Of a DNA stretch of 64,000 nt, positions 41,258-52,000 are shown piece by piece (within the stretch, counting starts at the first letter, position 1; the number at the start of each line of letters is the position of its first letter). Under the pieces are notes generated by a model, which did no database searches, was not told where the DNA came from, and was given only the letters and a program-made list of their open reading frames with translations. This DNA is from Chitinophaga sp. MM2321 (lineage in GTDB: Bacteria > Bacteroidota > Bacteroidia > Chitinophagales > Chitinophagaceae). Location: contig NZ_OZ035533.1 of NCBI RefSeq assembly GCF_964033635.1, positions 1,674,001 through 1,738,000 on the forward strand, written 5' to 3'. Both the position numbers and the translations under genes were made by a program.

Positions 41258-43162
41258 ATGGCAAACACGGAAAAAACGGATAACAAGGATCTATTTGCTT
41301 CCTATACGGAAGACTCCATACGGTCGCTGGACTGGCGGGAGCATATCCGCCTCCGGCCTGGTATGTATATAGGTAAACTGGGAGATGGTTCCAGTATGGA
41401 CGATGGTATCTATATACTATTGAAAGAGGTGACTGATAACTGTATCGATGAGCACACGATGGGATTCGGTAAACAGGTGGATATTAAAGTAACTGAACAC
41501 AATGTCACCATCCGGGATTTCGGCCGCGGCATTCCCCTGGGGAAAGTGGTGGACGTAGTAAGTAAAATAAATACCGGCGCCAAATACGATAGCAAGGCTT
41601 TTCAGAAGTCAGTAGGATTGAACGGCGTGGGTACCAAGGCGGTCAATGCATTGTCCAGCTACTTCCGGGTACAATCCGTTCGTGATGGGCGTATGAAGGT
41701 GGCTGAGTTTGAACGGGGCATACTGCTCAAGGAACACAAAGAAACGGCTACAACGGAACCTAATGGCACCCTGGTGACCTTTATACCGGATGACACGGTT
41801 TTTAAAAACTACCGCTACATTCCGGAATTCCTGGAAAACCAGATATGGAATTATTGCTTCCTCAATGCAGGTCTTACGGTTAGTTTCAACGGGAAAAAGT
41901 ATATCTCCAAAAACGGGCTGCTGGATCTGCTGCAACGCAAAACCAATGAGGAAGAACTGCGCTACCCCATTATCCACCTGAAAGGAGAGGATATAGAAGT
42001 AGCTATCACGCATGAAAGTCAGTATGGGGAAGAATATTATTCGTTCGTAAACGGGCAGCATACCACACAGGGTGGTACGCACCTGGCGGCTTTCCGCGAG
42101 GCATTTGTGAAAACGGTACGTGATTTTTATAAGAAAGACTACGAAGCCACAGACATCCGGGCATCTATCTGCGCAGCTATATCTATCAGGGTACAGGAAC
42201 CGGTTTTTGAATCGCAGACAAAAACAAAGCTGGGCTCTCTCATCGTTCATGATGGCGGCCCTTCTGTAAAAGCATTTGTACTGGACTTCCTGGCCAAACA
42301 CCTCGATGATTACCTGCACCGCAATCCCACTATTGCTGACGCACTGAAAAAGCGGATCGAACAAAGTGAGCGTGAACGTAAAGAACTGGCTGGTATTAAA
42401 AAGCTGGCCAATGAAAGAGCAAAGAAAGCCAACCTGCATAACCGTAAACTGCGTGACTGTCGTTTTCACCTGACCGATGAATTTACCGGTAAGGATAAAG
42501 TAGAACAGGAAGCACGCCGTTTGGAAACAACCATCTTCATTACGGAAGGTGACTCTGCAAGTGGTTCCATTACCAAGTCGCGCAACGTGGAGACTCAGGC
42601 AGTATTCAGTCTGCGGGGTAAACCGCTGAATAGTTACGGTCTGACCAAAAAGATCGTATACGAGAACGAGGAATTTAACCTGTTGCAACACGCCCTGAAC
42701 ATTGAAGAGAGCCTGGAAGGACTGCGCTACAATAACATTGTGGTGGCCACCGATGCCGATGTGGACGGGATGCACATCCGCCTGTTATTACTGACGTTCT
42801 TCCTGCAGTTTTTTCCTGACCTGGTGAAGAATGGTCACGTATACATCCTGGAAACACCGCTGTTCCGCGTACGTAACAAGCAGCAAACTATTTACTGCTA
42901 TACAGAAGAAGAAAAACAGAAAGCAGTCAGGAAACTGGGTAATAAGCCGGAGATCACCCGCTTTAAAGGATTGGGAGAAATTTCTCCCGATGAGTTCGGA
43001 CGTTTTATCGGTGACGACATCCGTATAGAACCGATCATTTTATCAAAAGAGGTTCATATCCAGAAATTGCTGGAATATTATATGGGTAAAAATACCCAGA
43101 CCCGTCAGGAGTTTATTATTAATAACCTGCGGTATGAAAAGGATCTGATTGAAGAAGTATAA
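41258..43162 (+). CDS. parE: DNA topoisomerase IV subunit B
   Basis: 634-residue type IIA topoisomerase ATPase subunit, which with ParC decatenates daughter chromosomes. The GHKL ATPase domain has the N-box [10 protein letters not shown] (56-65), DFGRGIP (87-93) and [14 protein letters not shown]. The TOPRIM domain has catalytic E430 in TEGDSASG and the D-x-D pair in TDADVDGMH near 502. It is shorter than GyrB and has no GyrB-type insert. parC is 1.3 kb downstream in the same operon, behind two small genes. Confidence 0.93.
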   Translation: MANTEKTDNKDLFASYTEDSIRSLDWREHIRLRPGMYIGKLGDGSSMDDGIYILLKEVTDNCIDEHTMGFGKQVDIKVTEHNVTIRDFGRGIPLGKVVDVVSKINTGAKYDSKAFQKSVGLNGVGTKAVNALSSYFRVQSVRDGRMKVAEFERGILLKEHKETATTEPNGTLVTFIPDDTVFKNYRYIPEFLENQIWNYCFLNAGLTVSFNGKKYISKNGLLDLLQRKTNEEELRYPIIHLKGEDIEVAITHESQYGEEYYSFVNGQHTTQGGTHLAAFREAFVKTVRDFYKKDYEATDIRASICAAISIRVQEPVFESQTKTKLGSLIVHDGGPSVKAFVLDFLAKHLDDYLHRNPTIADALKKRIEQSERERKELAGIKKLANERAKKANLHNRKLRDCRFHLTDEFTGKDKVEQEARRLETTIFITEGDSASGSITKSRNVETQAVFSLRGKPLNSYGLTKKIVYENEEFNLLQHALNIEESLEGLRYNNIVVATDADVDGMHIRLLLLTFFLQFFPDLVKNGHVYILETPLFRVRNKQQTIYCYTEEEKQKAVRKLGNKPEITRFKGLGEISPDEFGRFIGDDIRIEPIILSKEVHIQKLLEYYMGKNTQTRQEFIINNLRYEKDLIEEV

Positions 43163-43199
43163 ATCAATTACAAATCCGTAATACGTAACTAAAGTTTGT

Positions 43200-44069
43200 A
43201 TGAGTCTTATACACGTAGTATTCGGTCAGCCTTCCGTTCCGGTGCTGGCAGAAGCCATAGGGATGGATGAGAAGATGCAGGGGGAGATCCTTTATTTTGA
43301 AGATGATCTGTCTGTAGGACCACTGTTTATCCTGGATACCAAAGAAGGACAGGCCAGCCGCCGGCTATGGTGGCAGCAATTATCAGGCACACAGCCGCAA
43401 CCGGTACCGGAAATACAGGGACTGGAAGCCGCGGAGCCGGAAGCGGAACCTCCCGGTGATGCAGATCGTGTTAACACCCTGAAAGCACAACTTAAAGAAG
43501 ATCCTGCGCTGGAAGTGTGGTTATGGGCCGGACAAAATGCCCGGGATGTATGTGGCTACTACTGGCTGGCAAGCCTGTTGTATGATTATGCAGGCCGTAT
43601 TCATATCATCTACCTTAATAACCTGCCTTTCCTTAATGAAAAGGGAGCGGTGTTTTATCCTACCCAGTTGCATCAGATCCTGCCCAAAGAATTTCTGAAA
43701 GCAAAGAAACTTGCCCGTCCTGTTTCGCTGGCTGAATTTGAGCTGGATGGAGAGGAGTGGTTCCGGTTGATGAATGAAAATGCAGGCATCCGCATGCTGG
43801 AAGGTGGCAAGAAGATCAAGGGAGAACCCACGCTTTTCTACGATAAAGAATTACTGGCGCAAAGCGGGAAGGAATTTGTGAAAGCATGGCGTGTGGTGCA
43901 GCAGGTAACCGGTAAACTTAAATACCCTGTGATGGACCAGTTCATGGGCTGGCGATTGAAAGAGCTGATCAGGGAAGGGAAGCTGGAAAGCAAAGGAGAA
44001 TTAAAAACCATCCGTGATTTCGAGGTAAAGCTCCCGGGTGAAAACGCAGAAAATCCAGCTACAGTATGA
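43200..44069 (+). CDS. DUF1835 domain-containing protein
   Basis: 289-residue protein of the DUF1835 family. The N-terminal part begins IHVVFGQPSVPVLAEAIG, then GEILYFEDDLSVGPL, and the C-terminal part looks like the DUF3658 domain that often follows (residues of about 200-275). Molecular function is not established. It starts 37 nt after parE and overlaps the start of the next gene by 4 nt (ATGA), so it is part of the parE-parC transcript. A short acidic, proline-rich linker lies at about 68-88. Confidence 0.82.
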   Translation: MSLIHVVFGQPSVPVLAEAIGMDEKMQGEILYFEDDLSVGPLFILDTKEGQASRRLWWQQLSGTQPQPVPEIQGLEAAEPEAEPPGDADRVNTLKAQLKEDPALEVWLWAGQNARDVCGYYWLASLLYDYAGRIHIIYLNNLPFLNEKGAVFYPTQLHQILPKEFLKAKKLARPVSLAEFELDGEEWFRLMNENAGIRMLEGGKKIKGEPTLFYDKELLAQSGKEFVKAWRVVQQVTGKLKYPVMDQFMGWRLKELIREGKLESKGELKTIRDFEVKLPGENAENPATV

Positions 44070-44470
44070 TAACGGTAACGCCTATACAACTTGTAGGGGA
44101 AGATGATCGTGGCAGCAACTACCTGTGGAACAGCAGCAGAAGTGGTGACTTTATGCTGTGCTACCGGCATGCCGGCAGCAGCAGCGGTCAGCACTACCAC
44201 GAAGGTAAAAGCGACAACAAGAATCCGGAAGTGATGTACCTGTTCACCGGCAAAGCACTCATTCATTGGTGCCCGCTGGAAGGTAAGGAGATCATCACTA
44301 CGGAAATAACAGCACCGGTAAGGGTGGAAGTGCCCATTAATGTATGGCATCAACTGATAGCCGTCACCGATTGCTGCTTTATAGAACTGAACTCCGTAGC
44401 AGACGTACAGCAAGACAGTGTACGTGTATGGAGGGAGGATTTTGAAAAAATGATTAACGAAAAATCGTAA
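44066..44470 (+). CDS. Small cupin-fold protein
   Basis: 134-residue single-domain cupin. Motif 1 is present as GQHYHEGKSDNKNPEVMYLFTGKA, with H and E ligands, and motif 2 as the later PINVWHQL. Such proteins bind a metal and a small ligand or act as isomerases; the partner cannot be read here. It is translationally coupled to the DUF1835 gene by a 4-nt overlap and ends 11 nt before parC. Confidence 0.75.
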   Translation: MITVTPIQLVGEDDRGSNYLWNSSRSGDFMLCYRHAGSSSGQHYHEGKSDNKNPEVMYLFTGKALIHWCPLEGKEIITTEITAPVRVEVPINVWHQLIAVTDCCFIELNSVADVQQDSVRVWREDFEKMINEKS

Positions 44471-44481
44471 GTGTATTATAC

Positions 44482-47019
44482 ATGGATATGGAAAATATAA
44501 CATCAGATGAATCTCTGCACAATGTCATCCACGTTGGGGGCATGTATGAGAGCTGGTTCCTCGATTACGCATCCTATGTGATCCTGGAGCGGGCGGTGCC
44601 CAGCGTGGAAGATGGATTGAAGCCCGTACAGCGCCGTATCCTGCACGCCATGAAAGAAATGGATGATGGCCGCTTTAATAAAGTGGCTAACGTGATCGGC
44701 CAAACGATGCAGTATCACCCCCACGGGGATGCTTCCATCAGTGATGCGATTGTAAACCTGGGTCAAAAAGACCTGCTCATCGAAACGCAGGGTAACTGGG
44801 GTGATGTAAGAACAGGCGATGATGCAGCAGCAGCCAGGTATATTGAGGCGCGCCTCTCTAAATTTGCCCTGGATGTGGCTTTTAATCCTAAAACAACTTC
44901 CTGGCAGCTTAGCTACGACGGCCGTAAAAACGAACCGCTGGCATTGCCCATGAAATTCCCGCTGCTATTGGCACAGGGCGCGGAAGGTATCGCGGTGGGG
45001 TTATCTACCAAAATATTACCGCATAACTTTTGTGAACTGATAGATGCTTCTGTAAAATATCTCAGGGGCAAAAAATTTGAACTCTACCCCGACTTTATCA
45101 CCGGTGGTATGATAGATGTAGCCAACTACAACGATGGTAAACGGGGTGGGAAAGTACGGGTACGCGCACACATTGAAGAGAAAGATAAAAAGACCCTGCT
45201 CATCAAAGACGTACCGCATGGCGTTACTACCACGCAGGTAATGGAGTCTATCGTAAAAGCCAATGATAACGGTAAGATCAAAATCAAGAAAGTAGTAGAT
45301 AATACCGCTGCAGTTGTGGAAATCGAAGTACAGCTGGCGCCGGGCATTTCACCGGATATCACCATCGATGCATTGTATGCATTTACGGATTGCGAAATTT
45401 CCATCTCACCCAATGCCTGCGTAATCGTCAGCGATAAACCACATTTCCTGACCGCGTCGGATCTGCTGAAATCATCTGCCGACTTTACCAAAGACCTGTT
45501 GAAACAGGAACTGGAAATCAAGCTGGCAGAGTTACAGGAAAAATGGCATTATACTTCCCTGGAAAAGATCTTCTTTGAAAAACAGATCTACAAGGAACTG
45601 GAACAAAAGCATAAAGACTGGGAAACTGTACTGGTAGCGATAGACAAAGGATTTACACCGTATAAGAAACAGTTGAAACGTGAAATTTCCCGCGACGATA
45701 TTGTGAAGCTAACGGAGAAGCCTGTACGTCGCATTTACCGCCTGGATATCAATGAACTGAATGAACAGATCAAAGGGATTGAAGGGGATATCAAACAGGT
45801 GAAAAATGACCTGGCTAACCTGGTAGACTACACCGTAGCCTACTACGATAACCTGCTGAAGAAATATGGCAAGGGCCGTGAGCGGCATACCGAAATCAAA
45901 ACCTTTGATAACATCCAGGTACAACAGGTAGCGATTGCCAATACCAAAATATATGTGAACCGTGCAGACGGCTTTATCGGTACCTCCCTCAAAAAAGATG
46001 AGTTCGTGGCAGATTGTTCTGACCTGGACAATATCATCGTGTTTCGCCGGGATGGTAAAATGTTGGTGACCAAGGTAGCCGACAAAACCTTTGTAGGAAA
46101 GGATATCATTCATGTAGATGTATTCCGCAAAAATGATGAACGTACTACCTATAACATGATCTATGTAGAAGGTAAAACGGGTGTGAGCTATGCCAAGCGT
46201 TTTAACGTAACCGGCGTGACCCGCGACAAGGAATACGAACTGGCGCATAAAGGAGAGAAGAATTCCAAAGTACATTACTTCTCCGCAAACCCTAACGGGG
46301 AAGCAGAAGTGGTGACGATCAAGCTGAGCCCGAACTGTTCGGCCCGCAACAAGGAATTTGACATGTTCTTTGAAACGATTGCTATCAAGGGCAGGATCTC
46401 CATGGGTAACCAGGTGACGAAGTACCCGATCCGCAGCGTGAAATTCAAGGAAAAAGGCGTATCCACCCTGGCTGGACAAAAGATCTGGTTTGATGCAGAA
46501 ACCGGCCGCCTCAACACAGAAGAACGCGGCGTATACATCGGTAGTTTTGAAGGAGAAGACAAGATCTTCGCCGCCTTTAAAAACGGTACTTACGAACTCA
46601 CCAATTACGAGCTGACGAATCGTTATGAATCGAACGATGTTGTATATATAGAGAAATTCAACCCCGATAAAATTGTAACAGCCATTTATTTTGATGCGGA
46701 TAAGAAGCAGTTTAATGTAAAACGTTTCCGTATTGAAACCCAGACGCTGAATAACAAATTCCACTTTATCAAAGAAGGCGCACATAACTACCTGGAAATG
46801 GTAACCACACATACACAACCGGTGGTATTACTGAAAACAGGTAAGAAACGCAGTCCTGAGGAAGAAGAAATAGACCTCTCCGAATTTGTGGAAGTGACCG
46901 GCTGGAAAGCAGTAGGGACAAGGATTGCAGGCGATGACCTCGTAAGTGCAGAACTCTTGTCAGAAGATGAAGACCCCGACCCTAACGAAGATGGGCAACT
47001 ACAAGGCGAGTTGTTCTAA
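44482..47019 (+). CDS. parC: DNA topoisomerase IV subunit A
   Basis: 845-residue DNA-cleaving subunit. The active-site tyrosine is Y120 in AAARYIEARLS, preceded by the GyrA/ParC winged-helix signature VEDGLKPVQRRIL and GQTMQYHPHGDAS. A coiled-coil tower and a C-terminal beta-propeller-like domain (about 500-800) follow. The acidic tail (SEDEDPDPNEDGQ) is unusual but common in this phylum. The assignment as ParC rather than GyrA rests on the parE neighbour. Inverted-repeat copy I lies 22 nt after the stop. Confidence 0.92.
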   Translation: MDMENITSDESLHNVIHVGGMYESWFLDYASYVILERAVPSVEDGLKPVQRRILHAMKEMDDGRFNKVANVIGQTMQYHPHGDASISDAIVNLGQKDLLIETQGNWGDVRTGDDAAAARYIEARLSKFALDVAFNPKTTSWQLSYDGRKNEPLALPMKFPLLLAQGAEGIAVGLSTKILPHNFCELIDASVKYLRGKKFELYPDFITGGMIDVANYNDGKRGGKVRVRAHIEEKDKKTLLIKDVPHGVTTTQVMESIVKANDNGKIKIKKVVDNTAAVVEIEVQLAPGISPDITIDALYAFTDCEISISPNACVIVSDKPHFLTASDLLKSSADFTKDLLKQELEIKLAELQEKWHYTSLEKIFFEKQIYKELEQKHKDWETVLVAIDKGFTPYKKQLKREISRDDIVKLTEKPVRRIYRLDINELNEQIKGIEGDIKQVKNDLANLVDYTVAYYDNLLKKYGKGRERHTEIKTFDNIQVQQVAIANTKIYVNRADGFIGTSLKKDEFVADCSDLDNIIVFRRDGKMLVTKVADKTFVGKDIIHVDVFRKNDERTTYNMIYVEGKTGVSYAKRFNVTGVTRDKEYELAHKGEKNSKVHYFSANPNGEAEVVTIKLSPNCSARNKEFDMFFETIAIKGRISMGNQVTKYPIRSVKFKEKGVSTLAGQKIWFDAETGRLNTEERGVYIGSFEGEDKIFAAFKNGTYELTNYELTNRYESNDVVYIEKFNPDKIVTAIYFDADKKQFNVKRFRIETQTLNNKFHFIKEGAHNYLEMVTTHTQPVVLLKTGKKRSPEEEEIDLSEFVEVTGWKAVGTRIAGDDLVSAELLSEDEDPDPNEDGQLQGELF

Positions 47020-47041
47020 ACAGCAGCTGTTTCAGGAAAAG

Positions 47042-47163
47042 AATTTACGGATTTAGGAATTTACGGATTTAGATATTTAAAATGCAGCGGAGATTACATT
47101 ATATATGGTAATCTCCGCTGCATTTTAAATATCTAAATCCGTAAATTCCTAAATCCGTAAATT
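47042..47163. repeat. Long intergenic inverted repeat, copy I (perfect 56-bp stem, core-bearing)
   Basis: 47042-47097 is perfectly complementary to 47108-47163 with a 10-nt loop. The arms are runs of octamer words (ACGGATTT, AGGAATTT, AGATATTT), and next to the loop is the core GCAGCGGAGAT. The pairing can be extended outward with A-T and G-T pairs. It lies between parC and the sigma factor gene. Confidence 0.97.
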
Positions 47164-47251
47164 TTTATTCCTTTTCTCTTAACAATAAAATAAAACGCTA
47201 TCTTAATACTGATGTTTAATTTGCACCCGGTTCCATATTTTTATTGTTTAA

Positions 47252-47845
47252 ATGAAGTACCAATATTTAACTGAAGCTGAATTATTACAACTTGTCGCTG
47301 TGGATGATGCAGGGGCATATGAGGTGTTGTATAACAGGTATTGGCAACCACTTTTTTTATTTGCGTACAAGCGTCTCAGGCATGCAGCTCCTTCAAAGGA
47401 TGCGGTGCAGGATGTATTTATTAATTTATGGAAACGCCGGGCTACGTTGCAGTTAACCGCTTCTTTACGTACTTACCTGTTTACAGCGGTGAGGTATGAA
47501 GTCCTGAAGAATATTGCGCAGTCTCAAAAGACGACCGGGAGCGACGATATGGCGCTTCTTCCGTTGTCGGAGGACGCGGCCACAATGGATATGCTGAATG
47601 AGAAGGAGTTGAGGTCGGCATTGGCGGGGGCGGTAGACAGGCTCCCGGAAAAAATGAAAGAAATATATCTGCTTAGCAGGCATTACCATAAGTCGATTGC
47701 GGAGATAGCGGCGGAGCTGCGTATTTCGGAGCAGACAGTGAAGAATCAGTTATCCAAAGCCTTGCTGCGACTGCGTGTACACCTGAAAGATGCCGCTGTT
47801 ATTCCAGCCTTGCTTCCGGGCATTATATTTTTCCTTAACAATTAG
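47252..47845 (+). CDS. ECF sigma factor, FecI-like
   Basis: 197-residue extracytoplasmic-function sigma factor with region 2 (GAYEVLYNRYWQPLFLFAYKR, then KDAVQDVFINLWKRR) and region 4 (LPEKMKEIYLLSRH, SIAEIAAELRISEQTVKNQLSKALLRLR). It belongs to the Bacteroidota FecI-type group that controls a neighbouring SusC/SusD pair through a FecR anti-sigma factor and the STN domain of the receptor. The FecR gene starts 62 nt downstream. Confidence 0.93.
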   Translation: MKYQYLTEAELLQLVAVDDAGAYEVLYNRYWQPLFLFAYKRLRHAAPSKDAVQDVFINLWKRRATLQLTASLRTYLFTAVRYEVLKNIAQSQKTTGSDDMALLPLSEDAATMDMLNEKELRSALAGAVDRLPEKMKEIYLLSRHYHKSIAEIAAELRISEQTVKNQLSKALLRLRVHLKDAAVIPALLPGIIFFLNN

Positions 47846-47907
47846 TTAACAAATGGGCATGGTACTCATTGCTTGTTTTTGATGCTTCACTACAGCACAA
47901 ACTATCC

Positions 47908-48924
47908 ATGCATAACCAGGAACTTAGCCATATTGCCGACAGGTATCTGAAAGGAGAGGCCACCGCTGCAGAGCAGGCGCTGCTGGAAGATTGGTTTGCC
48001 GCCACAGAAAAAGATCCGGTGGATCTGTCTGAGAAGGCATTGCAGGCAATAAAAGCAGACATGCTCACAAATATCCGGGATCAGGCAGCTTATTTGCCTG
48101 TTCCTGATGAGATGAATGAAACACCCGTGCGGCGCCTCTGGCCTGCATTACAACGTATAGCCGTTATCATTGCACTTATTGCCGGTATATATGGTATGTT
48201 TTACCTGCATTCATTACCATTGAAAAATTTGCCGGTAGCAGCAGACAGACCCGTTCCGGCCGCAACCGGGAAGCAATACCGGATGACAGCTGCTGCCACC
48301 ACACAGGTACGCAGGATCATATTGCCCGACAGTTCTGTGGTGACGCTGAACCGTTCCGGCAGCCTGCATTATCATCTTCCTTTTGGCGATAAGAACAGGG
48401 AAGTATACCTGGATGCAGGAGAAGCTTTTTTTGAGATAAAGAAAAATGCCACAAAACCCTTCCTGGTATATGCGGGAAAAACCGCTACCAGCGTGTTGGG
48501 CACCTCTTTTAATATTCGAATGAACCACCCCGGCAATACCGTCAGGGTAGTCGTGAAAACCGGTAAAGTAAAAGTGGCAGCAGATCTGCATGGGCTGGAC
48601 AGCGCCAAGCTGATCACCCCCGACCATGGCATAGAAATAAACACAGCGAACAATAAAACACACACTTTTTCACAGTCAGCAGACATTGCTATCTCCTGGT
48701 GCAGGGGTACGCTGGTATTTCGCCAGCATATCCTCCCGGAAGTGGTGATGGCGCTGGAAAGTAAATACCAGGTGCATATCCGCCTGATGACGCCTGCTCT
48801 GGAGCGTTACCGTGTTTCCGGTGACTTCAGTGCCAACCACACTGTAACGGAGGTATTAGATGCATTATGCCTGGTACACCGGCTCACTTATAAAAAAAAG
48901 GGGGACAATTATTTCATCTATTAA
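47908..48924 (+). CDS. FecR-type anti-sigma factor
   Basis: 338-residue membrane anti-sigma factor. The cytoplasmic N-terminus (DRYLKGEATAAEQALLEDWFAAT) would bind the sigma factor, one membrane helix lies at 83-102, and the periplasmic part holds the FecR domain (ILPDSSVVTLNRSG, DAGEAFFEIKKNATKPFLV, TSVLGTSFNI) and a C-terminal DUF4974-type domain. I chose ATG 47908; an upstream TTG at 47869 lies too close to the sigma gene stop. SusC follows behind a hairpin. Confidence 0.92.
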   Translation: MHNQELSHIADRYLKGEATAAEQALLEDWFAATEKDPVDLSEKALQAIKADMLTNIRDQAAYLPVPDEMNETPVRRLWPALQRIAVIIALIAGIYGMFYLHSLPLKNLPVAADRPVPAATGKQYRMTAAATTQVRRIILPDSSVVTLNRSGSLHYHLPFGDKNREVYLDAGEAFFEIKKNATKPFLVYAGKTATSVLGTSFNIRMNHPGNTVRVVVKTGKVKVAADLHGLDSAKLITPDHGIEINTANNKTHTFSQSADIAISWCRGTLVFRQHILPEVVMALESKYQVHIRLMTPALERYRVSGDFSANHTVTEVLDALCLVHRLTYKKKGDNYFIY

Positions 48925-48941
48925 ATCAAGTACATAAGAAA

Positions 48942-48967
48942 ACCGGTTATGCGCTAACATAACCGGT
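48942..48967 (+). promoter_or_regulatory. Hairpin between fecR and susC
   Basis: A perfect 10-bp stem (ACCGGTTATG 48942-48951 with CATAACCGGT 48958-48967) and a 6-nt loop lie 18 nt after the fecR stop. No T tract follows. It may be a weak terminator or an RNA-processing or stabilising site separating the regulator from the receptor message. Confidence 0.5.
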
Positions 48968-49057
48968 CCAATGTTTTGCTGACAGCATCCTTTCCGTAAT
49001 GCTCATTACCGGATGTGGCAGCGTGTTTTTAATACTTAATAAAAACTGTTCAAATTT

Positions 49058-52000
49058 ATGAAAAATGTAGTAAGAAATTCTACAATCCGTTATCTTATGC
49101 GCCTTAGTCTACTGACAACATGCTTGGCCGCTGTAAGTCTCTCCTTGTGGGCTAAAAATCTGGAGGGACAAAATTTAAAAAGAAGCATCACGCTGAAAAC
49201 CTCCGGTGCCACACTTAACCAGGTATTAATACAGGTGGCGCGTCAAACGCATTACCACCTGGTTTACGATGCAGCTGCCAGCGACAATTACAACATGGAT
49301 TCACTGGATACCAACGCCCGTGCTGCGGATGATCTGCTGGATTCCTTACTGGCCCCCACGCCGCTGGCGTACCGGGTTGTAAAGGATCTGCTGGTGGTAT
49401 ATCGTAAGGATGAGCAGGAATTCGGGCTGAAAGGAAAAGTTATTGACGGGGAAAATAAAGAACCGCTGATAGGCGTAACTGTTTTTTTGAAAGGCACCAA
49501 AAGAGGGATCGTTACCAATGCCAGTGGCGGATTTTCCCTGGCTTCCGTAAAACCCGGAGATGTGCTGATCATCTCCTATGTAGGCTATGAAACCAAAGAA
49601 GTGGTGATCTCAAAGGATGCTTTCCTGACGATTCCGTTAGTGAGCAGCCGTTCTAAAATAAAAGATGTGGTGGTAGTAGGTTATGGTACACAAAAGAAAG
49701 TGAACCTGACCGGCGCCGTAAGCCAGGTAGATGCCGCTGTGATTGATAGCCGCCCCGTAGCCAATGTGGGCCAGGCTTTACAGGGAGCTATCCCCAACCT
49801 GAACGTAAATTTTGGTGATGGTCGTCCGGGTAGTACTGCTACGCTGAATATCCGTGGTTTTACCTCCATTTCCGGTGGTGGTCCGCTGGTACTGATAGAT
49901 GGTATCCCCGGCAATATTAATACCGTAAACCCCCGCGATATAGAATCAATATCTGTATTGAAAGATGCAGCTTCCGCCGCTATTTACGGCGCCCGCGGCG
50001 CTTTTGGCGTAGTGCTGCTGACCACTAAAAAAGGAAAAGCCGGCAGGATGCAGGTGAGCTATGGTACTAACTATAGCATGAGCAGACAAACAACCAGTAC
50101 TGATTTTATTACCAACGGTTATGATGCTGCCATCCTCAATGATGATGCTTTCAAAATCACGCTGGGGAAGACTTACACTGGCTACACCGATGAAGATTAT
50201 GCAGAGCTGTTGAAAAGGAAAACAGATCCTTCCCTGCCATCTGTGGTGGTGCAGAATCGCAAAGGGAAAGATATGTATGTGTACTATGGTAATACAGACT
50301 GGTGGAAAGTAATGTTCCGTGATAACATGCCTTCCCTGGAACATAACCTGAATATCAGCGGTGGTACAGATAAAATAAACTATATGGTATCCGGCCGTTT
50401 ATATCAGAAGAAAGGGATGATGCGGATATCGCAGGATGTTTATAATTCCTATAACTTCCGGGCAAAAGTAGAAGCAGAAGTAAAGCCATGGCTGGTGCTG
50501 ACCAGTAATACGCAGTTTAACGCTAACGACTATACGTATCCTGGTTCCGGGGTTAACAGCAACTTTGTATCCGTAAGCGTACATGCGTTACCGTCATACG
50601 TGCCGGTCAACCCTGATGGTACGGCTACCTACCGGACGGAGCTGAACAATTACACCATTGGTGATGGTATCTATGCCGATCTGCTGCATGGTAAAAGCAA
50701 AGGCGCCACCAAACAGTTTGAACTGGTAAATACGGTGGGAGCTACCTTTAAAATAAATCCGGACTTTAATATTAATGCCAACTATACGCTCACTGTTCTC
50801 AATGGTAACAGCTTCCACCGGCAAACAGCAGCACCGTGGTCTATTTATCCCGGTGTGATCAGCTACGTGAATAATGATGATCTGTGGCAGCAGGATGATA
50901 ACAGGCTGATACATGTGGTGAATGTATATGGCAACTACAACAAACATTTCGGTAAGCATACCCTCAACCTGACAGCTGGTGTGAACCAGGAATTGCAGCG
51001 GGAAAAAATGCTGTACTCAGAACGTACGGATCTGTTGTCGGAAGACCTGAATGAAGTGGCACTGGGAACCGGTGATGCCACCGTAAATAGCAACAACCAG
51101 GAACTGGCCCTGCTGGGCGCTTTCGGACGTGTAGCCTATAACTATGCTGATAAATACCTGGTAGAATTTAATGGCCGTTATGATGGATCTTCCCGCTTCC
51201 CTGCCAGCAGACGTTTTGGTTTTTTCCCTTCTGTATCTGCGGGATGGCGCATGAGTGAAGAAGCATTTTTCTCACCTGTAAAGAATGTAGTGAACGACTT
51301 TAAATGGCGCGCTTCCTACGGTGCTCTGGGTAACCAGGATGTGAAAAATAATTTCTATCCTTACATCCCCATCCTCGGTGTAGGCACTACGTCTTATATC
51401 ACCAACGGAAAACGTACGCAGTACGTATCTCTGCCAACCCCTATCACACCCAGTCTTACCTGGGAGAAAGTTAACTCCACCAACTTCGGTGCAGACATGA
51501 GCTTCCTGCGCAACCGCCTGAATGTAACCTTCGACTGGTATGTAAGGAATACCAAAGACATGCTCACCAAAGGCATGACATTACCGGCCGTTTTCGGGGC
51601 AGCAGAGCCTAAACAAAATGCCGCCGACCTTAGATCTCAGGGTTGGGAAGTAAATATGGAATGGCGCAACAGTGCAGTGGTAGCAGGTAGAGCCCTGAAC
51701 TATAATGTTGGGTTTAACGTAGGCGATTTTAAAGCAGAAATAACCAGGTTTGATAACCCCAATCAAATTCTGAGCGATTATTATAAAGGGAAACAGCTGG
51801 GTGATATGTGGGGATACAGTATTGCTGGCTATTTCAAATCAGACAAAGATGCAGCTGACTGGAAAGTGGATCAGACCCAGGTAGGTAATAACATCTTCTC
51901 TGCACCAGGTGAATGGGGTAAGCTCCGCGCCGGTGATCTGCAATTTGTAGACATCAATGGAGATAACAAGATCAGTAAAGGTCAGAATACACTGGCTGAC

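Noticed and set aside
41609..42775. Minus-strand frame of 388 codons inside parE
   Set aside because: Antisense to an intact parE with ATPase and TOPRIM motifs; composition is that of a complement frame.
45709..46818. Minus-strand frame of 369 codons inside parC
   Set aside because: Antisense to the C-terminal part of parC; no domain and no promoter.
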